Below are positions 1 to 8,769 of a stretch of DNA of 64,000 nt, piece by piece. Positions within the stretch are counted from its first letter, which is position 1, and each line of letters starts with the position of its first letter. The stretch comes from Anaerotignum propionicum DSM 1682 (GTDB taxonomy: Bacteria > Bacillota > Clostridia > Lachnospirales > Anaerotignaceae): positions 2,604,001 to 2,668,000 of the forward strand of contig NZ_CP014223.1 in assembly GCF_001561955.1 (NCBI RefSeq). Direction: 5' to 3'. The notes beneath the pieces are model-generated. The model was given only the letters and a program-made list of their open reading frames with translations, was not told the origin of the DNA and made no database searches. A program made the translations under genes and the position numbers.

Positions 1-503
1 GTAGTGGAGCTATGGCGAAAACCGCCCGTATCATAAATTAGTCCAGCATATAACGCTGAAGCAATCTCTTCATCTATTGGAAAAAATTCTTTCAGCAGGT
101 TGTAAACAATTTCGCAAGTCGAAGAAGCATTCTCCTCCACATAATTGTATTCTCCAAAAAAGGAATTACTGGCATGGTGGTCAATGTTCATGGTACACTG
201 CGCACCTTTGAAAACATCCTCGATCCAGTCAAAGCGTCCCACATCACCACAGTCTAAGGCAATAAAAAGCTCTGCTCTGGTCACATCTTCTTTTTGTACA
301 ACCAAATTGCCATTGGGAATCACTTCATATTTGGGGGCATAGGGTCTCAGAAGCACCTGTACATTTTTACCCGCCTTTTTCAGGGAGGCCGCCAAGGCAA
401 GATTTGCCCCAATGGCGTCCCCGTCAGGATTAATATGTCCGCAAAGCACAATATTTTGATGAGCTGAAATGATTTCTCTGATTTTTTCTAAAGAATCATT
501 CAT
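1..503 (-). CDS. nrnA: DHH-family phosphoesterase NrnA (5' part only; rest beyond left edge)
   Basis: The 167 visible residues are the N-terminal half of a DHH phosphoesterase. The metal-binding motifs are present: GHINPDGDAIG near residue 22, an ALDCGD motif near residue 82, and the signature NIDHHASN near residue 106, followed by the conserved TCEIVY and YDTGGFRHS stretches. In Firmicutes this family (NrnA) degrades nanoRNAs of 2-5 nucleotides and dephosphorylates 3'-phosphoadenosine 5'-phosphate. The ATG at 503 overlaps the rbfA stop by 8 bases, so it is probably translationally coupled as the last gene of the rimP-nusA-infB operon, its usual place in Clostridia. The DHHA1 substrate domain lies outside the window. 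Confidence 0.9.
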   Translation of the reverse strand, partial: MNDSLEKIREIISAHQNIVLCGHINPDGDAIGANLALAASLKKAGKNVQVLLRPYAPKYEVIPNGNLVVQKEDVTRAELFIALDCGDVGRFDWIEDVFKGAQCTMNIDHHASNSFFGEYNYVEENASSTCEIVYNLLKEFFPIDEEIASALYAGLIYDTGGFRHSST

Positions 504-879
504 TCCCTTCATTGGCTTCCTTCTCCTTTAAATCCTTAGAAATTTGGCTAATCAGCTGATTCATATGAATTGCATATTCTGCGGATTCATCCAGCTTAAA
601 GGTAAACTCCGGTGTAATACGAAGATTAATTCTTTGTGCGATCAAACGACGTACAAATCCTGCAGCATTCTTCAATCCTTGCATAACACTGCTCTTTTCT
701 TCGTCGTTACCTAAAACAGAAACATACACCTTGCAATATTTTAAATCTGATGTTGTTTCAACCCGTATTACACTGGTCATTGAACCAATACGGGGATCTT
801 TTAGTTCCCCTCTGATAATTTGGGATAGTTCTTTTAAAATCTCGTCATTCACACGAGATATTCTTGTGTTATTTTTCAT
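496..879 (-). CDS. rbfA: 30S ribosome-binding factor A
   Basis: A 127-residue protein of the usual RbfA length. It carries the family's N-terminal stretch around RISRVNDEILKELSQIIR, the DPRIG motif and the CKVYVSVLG strand of the KH-like fold. RbfA binds the 30S subunit during late 16S rRNA maturation, near the 5' end helix, and is needed for cold growth in other bacteria. It lies 12 bases downstream of infB and overlaps nrnA, as in many Firmicutes. The acidic tail (KDLKEKEANEGNE) is a common feature of this group. Confidence 0.95.
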   Translation of the reverse strand: MKNNTRISRVNDEILKELSQIIRGELKDPRIGSMTSVIRVETTSDLKYCKVYVSVLGNDEEKSSVMQGLKNAAGFVRRLIAQRINLRITPEFTFKLDESAEYAIHMNQLISQISKDLKEKEANEGNE

Positions 880-891
880 AAATTCACCTAA

Positions 892-3324
892 TTATCTGGG
901 TACCTCAACCATGGTGAAGGCTTCTACCCAGTCACCTTCCTTTAAATCATTAAACTTCTTGAAAACCAAACCGCATTCATAGCCTGCCGCAACTTCTTTC
1001 ACGTCATCCTTAAAACGCTTTAAGCTTTCCAAATCACCTTCGTAAACAACAATATTGTCACGCAAAATACGTACCTTACAGTTACGAATAAATTTGCCAT
1101 CCTTAACATAGCTGCCTGCAATGGTACCTACGCCGGATGCCTTGAACAGCTGACGAATCTCAGCATGACCCAGTACTTTTTCCTCAAATACAGGATCCAG
1201 CATACCCTTCATTGCTGCTGTTACATCCTCGATTGCATTATAGATGACACGATACAAACGAATATCAACCTTTTCTTCATCTCCAAAGGCTTTTGCCGCG
1301 GGCTCAGGACGAACATTAAACCCAATGATAATTGCATTGGATGCAGAAGCCAACATAACGTCACTTTCTGTAATAGCACCAACACCACCATGAATGATGC
1401 GCACACGTACTTCTTCGTTAGATAAACGCTCCAAGCTCTGGCGAACAGCTTCAACAGAACCCTGTACATCAGCCTTTACAACAATATTTAATTCCTTCAT
1501 ATTGCCGCTTTGGATTTGAGAGAACAAATCATCCAAAGAAACCTTCTGAGGTGTATCCTTTATCAGATTTTCTCTGTTTCTTGCTACAATGCTTTCTGCA
1601 ACCTGTCTTGCCTGCTTATCATTTTCTGCAACATAGAAACCGTCACCGGCAGTAGGCACTTCAGAAAGACCCAAAATTTCAACAGGAGTAGATGGACCGG
1701 CCTTCTTCACACGTCTGCCCTTATCATCTGTCATTGCTCTGATTTTTCCGTAAGCACAACCTGCCACAATGGGATCGCCTACCTGTAGTGTTCCACCCTG
1801 TACCAAAACTGTTGCAACAGGACCTCTGCCCTTATCCAACTGCGCCTCGATGATAACACCTCTTGCATTTTTGTTGGGGTTGGCACGTAATTCCTTCATT
1901 TCCGCAACCAAAGTAATCATTTCCAATAAGGTATCAATGCCGTCCTTGGTAGCTGCAGAAACAGGTACACAAATGGTTTCACCGCCCCAATCTTCAGCCA
2001 ACAGCTGGAATTCTGTCAATTCCTGCTTTACACGGTCAGGGTTTGCAGAGGGTTTATCCATTTTGTTAATTGCAACAATAATTTCCACGCCTGCCGCTTT
2101 TGCATGGTTAATCGCTTCAACTGTTTGAGGCATAACACCATCATCAGCCGCAACCACCAAAATAGCGATGTCTGTAATCTGAGCACCACGCATACGCATT
2201 GCAGTAAAAGCTTCGTGTCCGGGTGTATCTAAGAAAGTAATGGGTTTTCCCGCAATTTGAACGGTATATGCACCGATATGCTGTGTGATGCCGCCGGCTT
2301 CACCTTTGGTTACATCACTGTGTCGAATTGCATCCAACAAGGAGGTTTTGCCGTGGTCAACGTGACCCATAACAACCACAACAGGAGGACGTTCCTCTAA
2401 AAGGCTGTCATCTTCCTCTTCCTCAGCAAATACAGTCTCCATAATATCCGCTTCTATTTCTTTTTCCAAAATAACATTATATTCTAAAGCAATTGTAGCT
2501 GCTGTTTCAAAATCAAGAGCAGCATTGATATTCATCATTTTGCCCTTTTTCATTAAATTCATCACAAGGTCAGAACCTTTTTTCCCAAGCACCTCAGCCA
2601 AATCCTTCACTGTAGTTGTTTCAGGAATGGTCTTTGTTACAGGTTCGGGATTCGCAGCTCTTTCTTCGGCTTCCAAAGCTTCCAACTCTGCCATAAGAGC
2701 AGCTTCTTCTTCTCTTTCACGACGTCTACGCTCAATAGGATTTTCTTTAGGTCTTTGATCCTTTTTATTTCCCTTTGCGTTTCTGTCATCCTTCTTGTTG
2801 CCCTTAGCATTCTTGTCATCTTTTTTCACTGGGGCATTTGGCTGCTGACGTGGGGCATCCTTCTTTTCGATATCCTTCTTAACCTCGTCTTTATTACCTC
2901 CCTGATTCTGGGCAGGTCTATTTCCACCTTGATTCTGGGCAGGTCTATTTCCACCTTGATTCTGGGCAGGTCTATTTCCACCCTGATTCTGAGCAGGTCT
3001 ATTGCCGCCTTGATTCTGAGCAGGTCTATTGCTTCCTTGATTCTGAGCAGGTCTATTTCCACCCTGATTCTGAGCAGGTCTATTTCCTCCTTGATTTTGG
3101 GCAGGCTTATTGCTTCCCTGATTCGTCGCATCCTTTTGCACTGCATTCTTGTCAGATGCTCCATCCTTGGGGGCGTATAATTTCTTTACCTTTTCCACAG
3201 ACTCCGCTTCCAAAACACTCATATGGCTGGATGCTTCAATCTCAATGCTTTTTAGTTTTGCCATTAAATCCTTATTTGTAACACCAAGTTGTTTTGCTAA
3301 TTCATAGATTCGAATCTTTGACAT
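892..3324 (-). CDS. infB: Translation initiation factor IF-2
   Basis: An 810-residue GTPase that places initiator tRNA on the ribosome. Visible domains are an IF2 N-terminal helical module (residues 1-50), a low-complexity linker (about 68-200), a second N-terminal module (about 235-290), and the G domain with GHVDHGKT at 320-327, then [15 protein letters not shown] and the beta-barrel and C-terminal tRNA-binding domains. The linker is odd: eight copies plus a partial ninth of the nonapeptide NQGGNRPAQ, encoded by 27-bp direct repeats, followed by a Lys/Asp-rich segment. The start is supported by an AGAGGTG ribosome site about 6 bases before ATG. It sits between ylxQ and rbfA in the standard order. 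Confidence 0.97.
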   Translation of the reverse strand: MSKIRIYELAKQLGVTNKDLMAKLKSIEIEASSHMSVLEAESVEKVKKLYAPKDGASDKNAVQKDATNQGSNKPAQNQGGNRPAQNQGGNRPAQNQGSNRPAQNQGGNRPAQNQGGNRPAQNQGGNRPAQNQGGNRPAQNQGGNKDEVKKDIEKKDAPRQQPNAPVKKDDKNAKGNKKDDRNAKGNKKDQRPKENPIERRRREREEEAALMAELEALEAEERAANPEPVTKTIPETTTVKDLAEVLGKKGSDLVMNLMKKGKMMNINAALDFETAATIALEYNVILEKEIEADIMETVFAEEEEDDSLLEERPPVVVVMGHVDHGKTSLLDAIRHSDVTKGEAGGITQHIGAYTVQIAGKPITFLDTPGHEAFTAMRMRGAQITDIAILVVAADDGVMPQTVEAINHAKAAGVEIIVAINKMDKPSANPDRVKQELTEFQLLAEDWGGETICVPVSAATKDGIDTLLEMITLVAEMKELRANPNKNARGVIIEAQLDKGRGPVATVLVQGGTLQVGDPIVAGCAYGKIRAMTDDKGRRVKKAGPSTPVEILGLSEVPTAGDGFYVAENDKQARQVAESIVARNRENLIKDTPQKVSLDDLFSQIQSGNMKELNIVVKADVQGSVEAVRQSLERLSNEEVRVRIIHGGVGAITESDVMLASASNAIIIGFNVRPEPAAKAFGDEEKVDIRLYRVIYNAIEDVTAAMKGMLDPVFEEKVLGHAEIRQLFKASGVGTIAGSYVKDGKFIRNCKVRILRDNIVVYEGDLESLKRFKDDVKEVAAGYECGLVFKKFNDLKEGDWVEAFTMVEVPR
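2893..3123 (-). repeat. 27-bp minisatellite inside infB (8 and a partial ninth copy)
   Basis: In-frame direct repeats of 27 bases encode tandem NQG(G/S)N(R/K)PAQ units in the IF-2 linker. The copies differ only at a few synonymous sites and at G/S and R/K positions, which points to expansion by slippage or unequal recombination. No spacers or flanking cas genes are present, so this is not a CRISPR array. Confidence 0.95.
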
Positions 3325-3368
3325 TCACTACACCTCTACTTTGCAAACGAAAAACCGTTTTTCCCTTT

Positions 3369-3683
3369 TCATTCACGACCTTTTTCTTCTTCCGCTAACT
3401 CCATTAGCTTTTTTGCAAAGCCTTTATCCGTCACTCCAAGGATTGCCCGAAATTCGTCACCAATCGCACTGCCCAAACTCACTTTATCCCCCATCTCGAT
3501 GAGTGAAATTTTATAGTACGCCGCCGAATTATTGAATTTCTTTTTTGTATTTCCCGATGCATCCCCTGCTAAAATCAGCAACTCTGTTGTCTTTTGACGA
3601 ATTGCATTTTCCACAGCAACTTCTCCACCAACGACCTTGCCGGCCTTTTTGCACAATCCTAAAAGAGAGTAAAATTTACTCAT
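3369..3683 (-). CDS. ylxQ: YlxQ, L7Ae-family RNA-binding protein
   Basis: A 104-residue L7Ae/L30e/S12e-Gadd45 family protein. It contains GLCKKAGKVVGGE at the N terminus and LLILAGDASGNTKKKF in the middle, which form the RNA-binding edge that recognises kink-turns in this family. The gene is always found between ylxR and infB in Firmicutes; its precise role is not settled. I chose the ATG at 3683 because it has a GGTGAGGA ribosome site just upstream and gives the family start MSKFYSLLG; it overlaps the end of ylxR by 8 bases. An upstream alternative start at 3695 would only add MVRN. Confidence 0.9.
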   Translation of the reverse strand: MSKFYSLLGLCKKAGKVVGGEVAVENAIRQKTTELLILAGDASGNTKKKFNNSAAYYKISLIEMGDKVSLGSAIGDEFRAILGVTDKGFAKKLMELAEEEKGRE

Positions 3684-3951
3684 GTTCCTCACCACTCAGT
3701 TCTCTCAAAAGCTGTTCATATACCTCTTTAGGTACAGGTGCCTTAAAGGAACGCTCCAAACCTTTGGATTTCTGCGCCTTTGTCAAGCACTCGCTGCATG
3801 GGCATATATATGCACCTCGACCTGGCTTTTTCCCTGTTTTGTCCAAGGAAAATTCACCTTCATCATTACGAACAATACGAATGAGCTCTTTTTTACTTTT
3901 CATTTCCTGACAACCGGTACATTTTCTAAGAGGAATTTTTCTTTGCTTCAT
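3676..3951 (-). CDS. ylxR: YlxR family RNA-binding protein (DUF448)
   Basis: A 91-residue YlxR protein. It shows the family features RKCTGCQEMKSKKELIRIV at the N terminus and the signature GRGAYIC followed by a second cysteine (CPCSECL), suggesting a metal-binding or structural Cys cluster. YlxR is a small nucleic-acid-binding protein encoded between nusA and infB, and work in Bacillus links it to global regulation of transcription. Here it lies 19 bases after nusA and overlaps ylxQ. Confidence 0.92.
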   Translation of the reverse strand: MKQRKIPLRKCTGCQEMKSKKELIRIVRNDEGEFSLDKTGKKPGRGAYICPCSECLTKAQKSKGLERSFKAPVPKEVYEQLLRELSGEEHE

Positions 3952-3970
3952 ACTATCATCCTCCCCGCTC

Positions 3971-5113
3971 TTATTCTTGTGTCAGTTCCTCTTCCTGCAT
4001 CTCTTCCATATGCACAACATCCATTGCTTCTTCCATATCCACGGCATCCGCAGGTTCTTCGGATATAAAGTTTGTTGCCTTTGCTTGTGTTTCACTCTTT
4101 ATGTCAATTCTCCATCCGGTCAGTTTTGCGGAAAGTCTGGCATTCTGTCCTTCCTTACCGATGGCCAATGAAAGCTGATGATCAGGCACAACAATTTTTG
4201 CGCTTTGTTCTTCTGCATTCAATGCAACTGCCAAAACCTTGGATGGGCTCAATGCCGCCGCAATAAATTCCTTAGGGTCATCGCTCCAATTGATAACATC
4301 AATCTTTTCCCCGCCAAGTTCTTTTACAATGACATTCACACGATATCCATTTTGTCCAACGCAAGCGCCCAAAGCATCCACGTTTTTGTCTTTGGAATAA
4401 ACAGCAATTTTTGTACGGCTTCCTGCCTCTCTTGCAATGCTTTTAATCTCAACTGTGCCATCAAATACTTCTGGCACTTCTTGTTCAAATAAACGCTTTA
4501 CCAGCTCTGGATGGGTTCTGGATACAAAAATCTGAGGACCCTTTGTTGTCTGCTTTACTTCCAAAACATACACTTTCAAACGATCCATAAAGTTGTACTG
4601 TTCTCCGGGAATCTGCTCATTTGATGCCAAAACAGCGTCGATTTTACCCATTTGAACAATAATATTGCGTCTGTCTCTTCTTTGAACAATACCTGTTACA
4701 ACTTCACGTTCCTTTGTAATGTATTGATTATATAAAATTTCTCTTTCTGCCTCGCGGAATTTTTGCACTACAACCTGTTTTGCAGTCTGTGCGGAGATTC
4801 GGCCAAAGTCTCTAGGGGTTACTTCCAAGTCAACTACATCACCCACTGTATAGTTAGGGTTCAAAACTCTTGCAGCTGCCAGTAATATTTCATTCTGTTC
4901 ATCTTTAATTTCATCAGTCACTGTTTTTTGTGCATAGCAAGCCACATTTCCAGTTTCTCTGTCAATCACTACCTTGATATTTTGACCACTGCCGAAGTTC
5001 TTTTTACAAGCCGAAACCAAAGATGCCTCAATGGCTTCAAAAATAATTTCTTTATCGATGCCCTTTTCCTTTTCAATCAAATTCAAAGCATCCATAAACT
5101 CCGCTTTATCCAT
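3971..5113 (-). CDS. nusA: Transcription termination/antitermination protein NusA
   Basis: A 380-residue NusA, close to the Firmicute length (no extra C-terminal AR repeats as in E. coli). The order is the RNA-polymerase-binding N-terminal domain (about 1-125), an S1 domain (about 135-200, EREVVTGIVQRRDRRNIIV) and two KH domains (about 230-345, with GACVGQNGYRVNVIVKELGGEKID and AIGKEGQNARLSAKLTGWRID). A Met/Glu-rich tail ends the protein. NusA binds RNA polymerase and nascent RNA, promoting pausing and intrinsic termination. GAGGAGGAAT precedes the ATG. It follows rimP by 23 bases. Confidence 0.96.
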   Translation of the reverse strand: MDKAEFMDALNLIEKEKGIDKEIIFEAIEASLVSACKKNFGSGQNIKVVIDRETGNVACYAQKTVTDEIKDEQNEILLAAARVLNPNYTVGDVVDLEVTPRDFGRISAQTAKQVVVQKFREAEREILYNQYITKEREVVTGIVQRRDRRNIIVQMGKIDAVLASNEQIPGEQYNFMDRLKVYVLEVKQTTKGPQIFVSRTHPELVKRLFEQEVPEVFDGTVEIKSIAREAGSRTKIAVYSKDKNVDALGACVGQNGYRVNVIVKELGGEKIDVINWSDDPKEFIAAALSPSKVLAVALNAEEQSAKIVVPDHQLSLAIGKEGQNARLSAKLTGWRIDIKSETQAKATNFISEEPADAVDMEEAMDVVHMEEMQEEELTQE

Positions 5114-5136
5114 TTTTCCTATTCCTCCTCTTAGCT

Positions 5137-5604
5137 TTAGAAGATCACTGCCAAACGAACGCCGGCAACTTCCTTCTGTTCAAACGTAATAACCTTGTTT
5201 TCCTCGTCTTCAATGGAAATCACACCATTTTCCAACCCCAATAGTTTTCCTTGATATTGTTTCTGCCCATTTAATCCTTTATAGAGCTTAATATCAATGA
5301 TTTCACCACGATATTTTTCAAAATCGGCATCTTTTTTTAATGGTCGGTCAATACCGGGAGAACTTACTTCCAATATATATGCCTGTTCAATAGGGTCTTC
5401 TGTGTCAAGCTTTGCCTCCAACGCACGGCTTACGCCCTCACAATCATCAATATCCACGCCGCCCTCTTTGTCAATATAAACGCGTAGATACCAGTTAGCA
5501 CCCTCTTTTACGAACTCTAAATCAACCAGTTCCAAATTTCTTTCTGCAATAATGGGCTCCAAAATCGGCAGTATTTTTCTATCCGTATTACTAACTTTCG
5601 CCAT
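5137..5604 (-). CDS. rimP: Ribosome maturation factor RimP
   Basis: A 155-residue RimP with the conserved N-terminal core LVDLEFVKEGANWYLRVYIDKEGGVDIDDC, the SPGIDRPLK loop, and the small C-terminal SH3-like barrel. RimP helps assemble the 30S subunit. It is the first gene of the nusA-infB operon. The ATG at 5604 (MAKVSN) has an AGAGGTG site; a GTG two codons upstream is possible but poorly placed. Confidence 0.94.
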   Translation of the reverse strand: MAKVSNTDRKILPILEPIIAERNLELVDLEFVKEGANWYLRVYIDKEGGVDIDDCEGVSRALEAKLDTEDPIEQAYILEVSSPGIDRPLKKDADFEKYRGEIIDIKLYKGLNGQKQYQGKLLGLENGVISIEDEENKVITFEQKEVAGVRLAVIF

Positions 5605-5645
5605 TCCCACACCTCTTTATAAAAATTTAGCCTATGCAATAACAA

Positions 5646-5667
5646 AGAGTGGGCATTTACCCACTCT
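5646..5667 (-). promoter_or_regulatory. Leader hairpin of the rimP-nusA-infB operon
   Basis: An 8-bp perfect stem with a six-base loop lies in the untranslated leader between the operon promoter and rimP. On the minus strand it is followed by a short, imperfect T run (TTTGTTATT), so it could be a weak attenuator or an RNA-stability element. Its position before nusA would suit autogenous control by NusA; that is inference. Confidence 0.55.
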
Positions 5668-5697
5668 CTCGTCCGCATACTATAAGTTTCTTTACTG

Positions 5698-5726
5698 AGT
5701 ATAACACCGTTTTCCCTCAATTGCAA
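5698..5726 (-). promoter_or_regulatory. Sigma-A-type promoter of rimP-nusA-infB operon
   Basis: The minus strand shows TTGCAA (5721-5726), a 17-base spacer and TATACT (5698-5703). It lies about 90 bases upstream of rimP, leaving room for the leader hairpin. Confidence 0.75.
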
Positions 5727-5858
5727 GGACTTTCCTATTTTTTTCCGTTTCACAAGGGTACCCAGTACTTAGAGCTTTTCCATTTTAATGAAAGGCTATT
5801 CCTATCCAGTGCAAATAAAAAGCGCAAGAAAACCATTGTTTAAATGTTACATTCACCA

Positions 5859-6551
5859 TCAGATTATCTGCGCCAACAATGGCGTCAGCAATATTGGAAA
5901 AAACATGGCCGGTAAAAAATTTAAAACCTTTAACTTGGTAATTCCCACTATATTAAGACCTAATGCAAAAATCAAAACCGAACCAACGCAAGTCATTTCC
6001 GCTACTACCCCATCCGTTAAAAAAGGAGCAACCACCTGCGCCAGTAAAACAATGCTCCCTTGAAACAGCAATACAAATACCGCAGAAAGCATAACCCCTA
6101 TTCCCAGAGTGGAGGCAAATATCATAGAGGAGATAAAATCCAGTACAGATTTTGTATAAAGCATTTCATAATTTCCCGATAAGCCCGCCTGCAAAGAACC
6201 CACTACTGTCATCGCTCCCACGCAAAAAAGTAAGGAAGCCGCAATAAAACCCTCTGCAATAGAAATGCTTCCGTCCTGTTTGCTGAATCTTTGTTCTAAT
6301 TTCTTAGCAAAACGATTTAATCTTGCATCCAAATCCAGACCTTCTCCAATCACAATACCAATTGCCATAGAGATTATCAGAACAAGCGTATTGCTTCCTT
6401 TTAATGCACCTGACCACCCAATATATAATGTACAAAGACCAAGGCCTTTCATCATGGTTTCAGAAATTCTTTCAGGTATCCCTTTTTTTAAAACCATGCC
6501 AATCCCACTGCCAAGGATAATTACAATCACATTCACAATAACACCCAGCAT
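5859..6551 (-). CDS. DUF554 family membrane protein
   Basis: A 230-residue, very hydrophobic protein with about six to seven predicted membrane spans and Gly-rich segments, such as IILGSGIGMVLKKGIPERI at the start and GLCTLYIGWSGALKGS. These match the DUF554 (YdfK-like) family, which has no established function and is sometimes annotated as a putative transporter. The chosen ATG at 6551 has a GGGGGAGAAA site; the longer frame upstream looks non-coding. It is alone, with no visible terminator before the promoter of the rimP operon. Confidence 0.8.
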   Translation of the reverse strand: MLGVIVNVIVIILGSGIGMVLKKGIPERISETMMKGLGLCTLYIGWSGALKGSNTLVLIISMAIGIVIGEGLDLDARLNRFAKKLEQRFSKQDGSISIAEGFIAASLLFCVGAMTVVGSLQAGLSGNYEMLYTKSVLDFISSMIFASTLGIGVMLSAVFVLLFQGSIVLLAQVVAPFLTDGVVAEMTCVGSVLIFALGLNIVGITKLKVLNFLPAMFFPILLTPLLAQII

Positions 6552-6724
6552 TTTTCTCCCCCTATCCTTGTATAAACATTGAAAGTATACCATTTTTTGT
6601 AATGTTTGTCCATAAATACAATGTTGCTTTTCTTTCAATTTACAACAATTACGCAAACTTCCACCCTGCCCCAACAGTTGGCTTTTGAAACAAAGGACGG
6701 GAAATTTTTTAAATAAATAATATA

Positions 6725-6761
6725 AAACAGTGCTCGAATTTATAAAATTCGAGCACTGTTT
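6725..6761 (-). terminator. Hairpin terminator (16-bp stem) overlapping the XRE remnant
   Basis: A perfect 16-bp inverted repeat (6725-6740 with 6746-6761) and a five-base loop. On the minus strand the 3' arm ends in TTTTATATTATTT, so it can terminate the short XRE reading frame; the stop codon of that frame lies at the hairpin apex. Confidence 0.7.
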
Positions 6762-6823
6762 ATGTACTCTTGAGAATAATTTGCCCTCTTGCGCAAATCA
6801 TACAGTCTTTCTGCCATTTTCAT
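6740..6823 (-). pseudogene. Truncated XRE-family regulator (27 codons)
   Basis: A strong AGGAGGTGAT ribosome site is followed by ATG and an open frame of 27 codons. Residues 1-21 read MKMAERLYDLRKRANYSQEY, which is the first helix and start of the helix-turn-helix of XRE/Cro-type repressors (compare ELRRQQKLSQEDL in the gene at 22187). The frame then runs into a hairpin and stops, so the recognition helix and rest of the domain are missing. The intact start signals suggest it is still transcribed and translated. It could be the remnant of a deleted regulator or a short peptide; remnant is my preferred reading. Confidence 0.6.
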
Positions 6824-7358
6824 ATTTATCACCTCCTGTAAAAATTGTAGCATGATTTATTCGTTGCACACCACCAATACTTGAGTAAATGATGTAAACT
6901 ATCCGTTGCAAATACGAAATCTATGGTTGCACATAATAAAATCTTGTGTTTCTAGAAATTTTTTTTAGATTTACTGTTTACCAGCATGTTGCAGTTTTAC
7001 CATATTACTTCATTGACTGCATAACATATAAATTCCCAACACTTTTCTACTAAAGTTTATTTTTAATGTGATTACTTGCGCCAGTCAAGGCAATCCTATA
7101 ATGGCAGTTTAATCCTACAAAAGAAATTCACTGTAATTTTAGCCTTTTATTCAAGAATCCAAGCTAAACCTGCCAGTAAACTCCGCTCTTGTATATTTAA
7201 TATCAAACTGTCCAACAAAAAATCCTCCAATAAGATTATTTACAATTCATCGGTAATCGTTTGGCTGTGTGCAAACAACTATGATTTTTGTAAACATCCT
7301 TATCGGAGGATCGCTGAGTCAGAATCCGTAACGTTCCTTCTCGGATACCACTTAAGTT
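6824..7358. other. Gene-poor gap with three GTTGCA repeats
   Basis: About 535 bases without a convincing gene. Near the XRE remnant there are three copies of GTTGCA at 6863, 6905 and 6926, which could be half-sites for the lost regulator. Further right, the minus strand has GGAGGATTTTTTG followed by a 22-codon TTG-initiated frame (about 7167-7235), which is too short to support. I see no clear terminator for the ABC operon. Confidence 0.5.
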
Positions 7359-8087
7359 TTACAACACTTTATTTAAGAAATCTTGGGTTCTTTTGTTTTG
7401 AGGGTTACCAAATACATCTGTTGGTGTGCCCTCTTCAACAATATAACCACCATCCATAAAAATCACACGGTCAGCAACTTCTCTTGCAAAGCCCATTTCA
7501 TGGGTAACCACCACCATGGTCATGCCATCCGCCGCCAGTTTTTTCATTACTTCCAATACCTCACCAACCATCTCAGGGTCAAGGGCAGAGGTAGGTTCAT
7601 CAAAAAGCATAATATCCGGTTCCATGGCCAATGCCCGTGCAATTGCAACACGCTGCTGCTGTCCACCAGAGAGATTTGCAGGATATTCTGTGGCCTTTTC
7701 AGATAAACCAACTGTAGACAACAAAGACAATGCCTTTTCTTTTGCTTGTTCCTTTGTCATCTTCTTTCGATCCACAGGAGCCAGCATAATGTTTTCCAAC
7801 ACATTTAAATGCGGAAACAGATTAAACTGCTGAAATACCATTCCAATGTTTTCTCTGATTTTATTGATATTTGAGCCTTTTGCAGTTAAGTCATTGTCAT
7901 CAACAATAACGATACCGCCTGTAATTTCCTCCAGTCGGTTTAAACAGCGTAAGAAAGTGCTTTTGCCCGAACCCGAAGGACCAATTAAGCAAACCACTTC
8001 CCCCTCTTTCACCTCAAGATTAATCCCCTTGAGAACCTCAAGTTCACCAAAGCTTTTTTTTAGGCCTTCCACCTTAACCTTTACCAT
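7359..8087 (-). CDS. Polar amino-acid ABC transporter, ATP-binding subunit (GlnQ type)
   Basis: A 242-residue ABC ATPase of the polar amino-acid uptake class. Walker A (GPSGSGKST) is near residue 36, the Q loop ([19 protein letters not shown]) follows, then the LSGGQQQR signature, Walker B ([14 protein letters not shown]) and the H-loop VVTHEMGFA. The [10 protein letters not shown] and PTSALDPE wording is typical of GlnQ/ArtP/HisP proteins. It energises import with the permease, whose gene it overlaps by 14 bases, and the lipoprotein receptor upstream. Substrate (glutamine, cystine or another polar amino acid) cannot be fixed from sequence alone. Confidence 0.93.
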   Translation of the reverse strand: MVKVKVEGLKKSFGELEVLKGINLEVKEGEVVCLIGPSGSGKSTFLRCLNRLEEITGGIVIVDDNDLTAKGSNINKIRENIGMVFQQFNLFPHLNVLENIMLAPVDRKKMTKEQAKEKALSLLSTVGLSEKATEYPANLSGGQQQRVAIARALAMEPDIMLFDEPTSALDPEMVGEVLEVMKKLAADGMTMVVVTHEMGFAREVADRVIFMDGGYIVEEGTPTDVFGNPQNKRTQDFLNKVL

Positions 8088-8745
8088 TTGCCAGCCTCCC
8101 TTCGATGATTTTTGCTACCTTTGTCAAAATTGTAATCACAATATAATACATGACTGCAATCACTGCATAGGTTTCAAAACCGCGAAAATTTCTTGCAACA
8201 ATGAGGTTGCCCTGTCGCATCAACTCGGCACAACCAATCGTCGAAAGGATTGAGGTATCCTTTAACGTAATAATAAACTGATTTACCACCGATGGAATCA
8301 CGATACGAATTGCCTGCGGCAAAATAATCTTTACCATAGCCACACCATAAGGCAGACCAAGGCTTCTCGCTGCTTCCATCTGACCTTTGTTTACCGCCAT
8401 AATGCCACTGCGGAATATCTCCGATAAATAAGCCCCTGCGTTTAAGCAAAGCACAATAACTGCCGCAGAAAAGGGCTGAATCTTTATTTCCAAAACAGCG
8501 GGAATGGCAAAGTAAATGAATACCGCCTGTACCATCAAGGGTGTTCCCCGAATCAAGCTTAAATAGATACCCGAGAATACGTTCAATACCTTTATTTTAG
8601 AGATACTAAACATACAGGAAAAAATACCTATAATCAAAGCCAGAATCAGTGATAAAATCGTCATTTGTAACGTTAAGGACATCCCTCGCAAAAGCTGAGG
8701 AAAAATTCCTGTTGTGTATTCAATAAAATTTGAAAAGCCATTCAT
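8074..8745 (-). CDS. Polar amino-acid ABC transporter, permease
   Basis: A 223-residue HisM/GlnP-type permease with about five membrane helices. The conserved EAA motif that contacts the ATPase is [29 protein letters not shown], and [11 protein letters not shown] is the family signature before it. It is translated between the binding protein (24 bases upstream) and the ATPase (overlapping). The architecture indicates one permease gene, so it probably forms a homodimer. Confidence 0.93.
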   Translation of the reverse strand: MNGFSNFIEYTTGIFPQLLRGMSLTLQMTILSLILALIIGIFSCMFSISKIKVLNVFSGIYLSLIRGTPLMVQAVFIYFAIPAVLEIKIQPFSAAVIVLCLNAGAYLSEIFRSGIMAVNKGQMEAARSLGLPYGVAMVKIILPQAIRIVIPSVVNQFIITLKDTSILSTIGCAELMRQGNLIVARNFRGFETYAVIAVMYYIVITILTKVAKIIEGRLANGKG

Positions 8746-8769
8746 AAGGCATTGCTCCTTACTGCATTT

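Noticed and set aside
2893-3180. Regular 27-base repeats resembling a CRISPR array or plus-strand coding repeats
   Set aside because: The repeats are contiguous, without spacers, in frame within infB, and no cas genes are near.
7076-7459. A 127-codon plus-strand frame at the end of the ABC operon
   Set aside because: Its 3' third is antisense to the ATPase gene, and it has no ribosome site or family resemblance.
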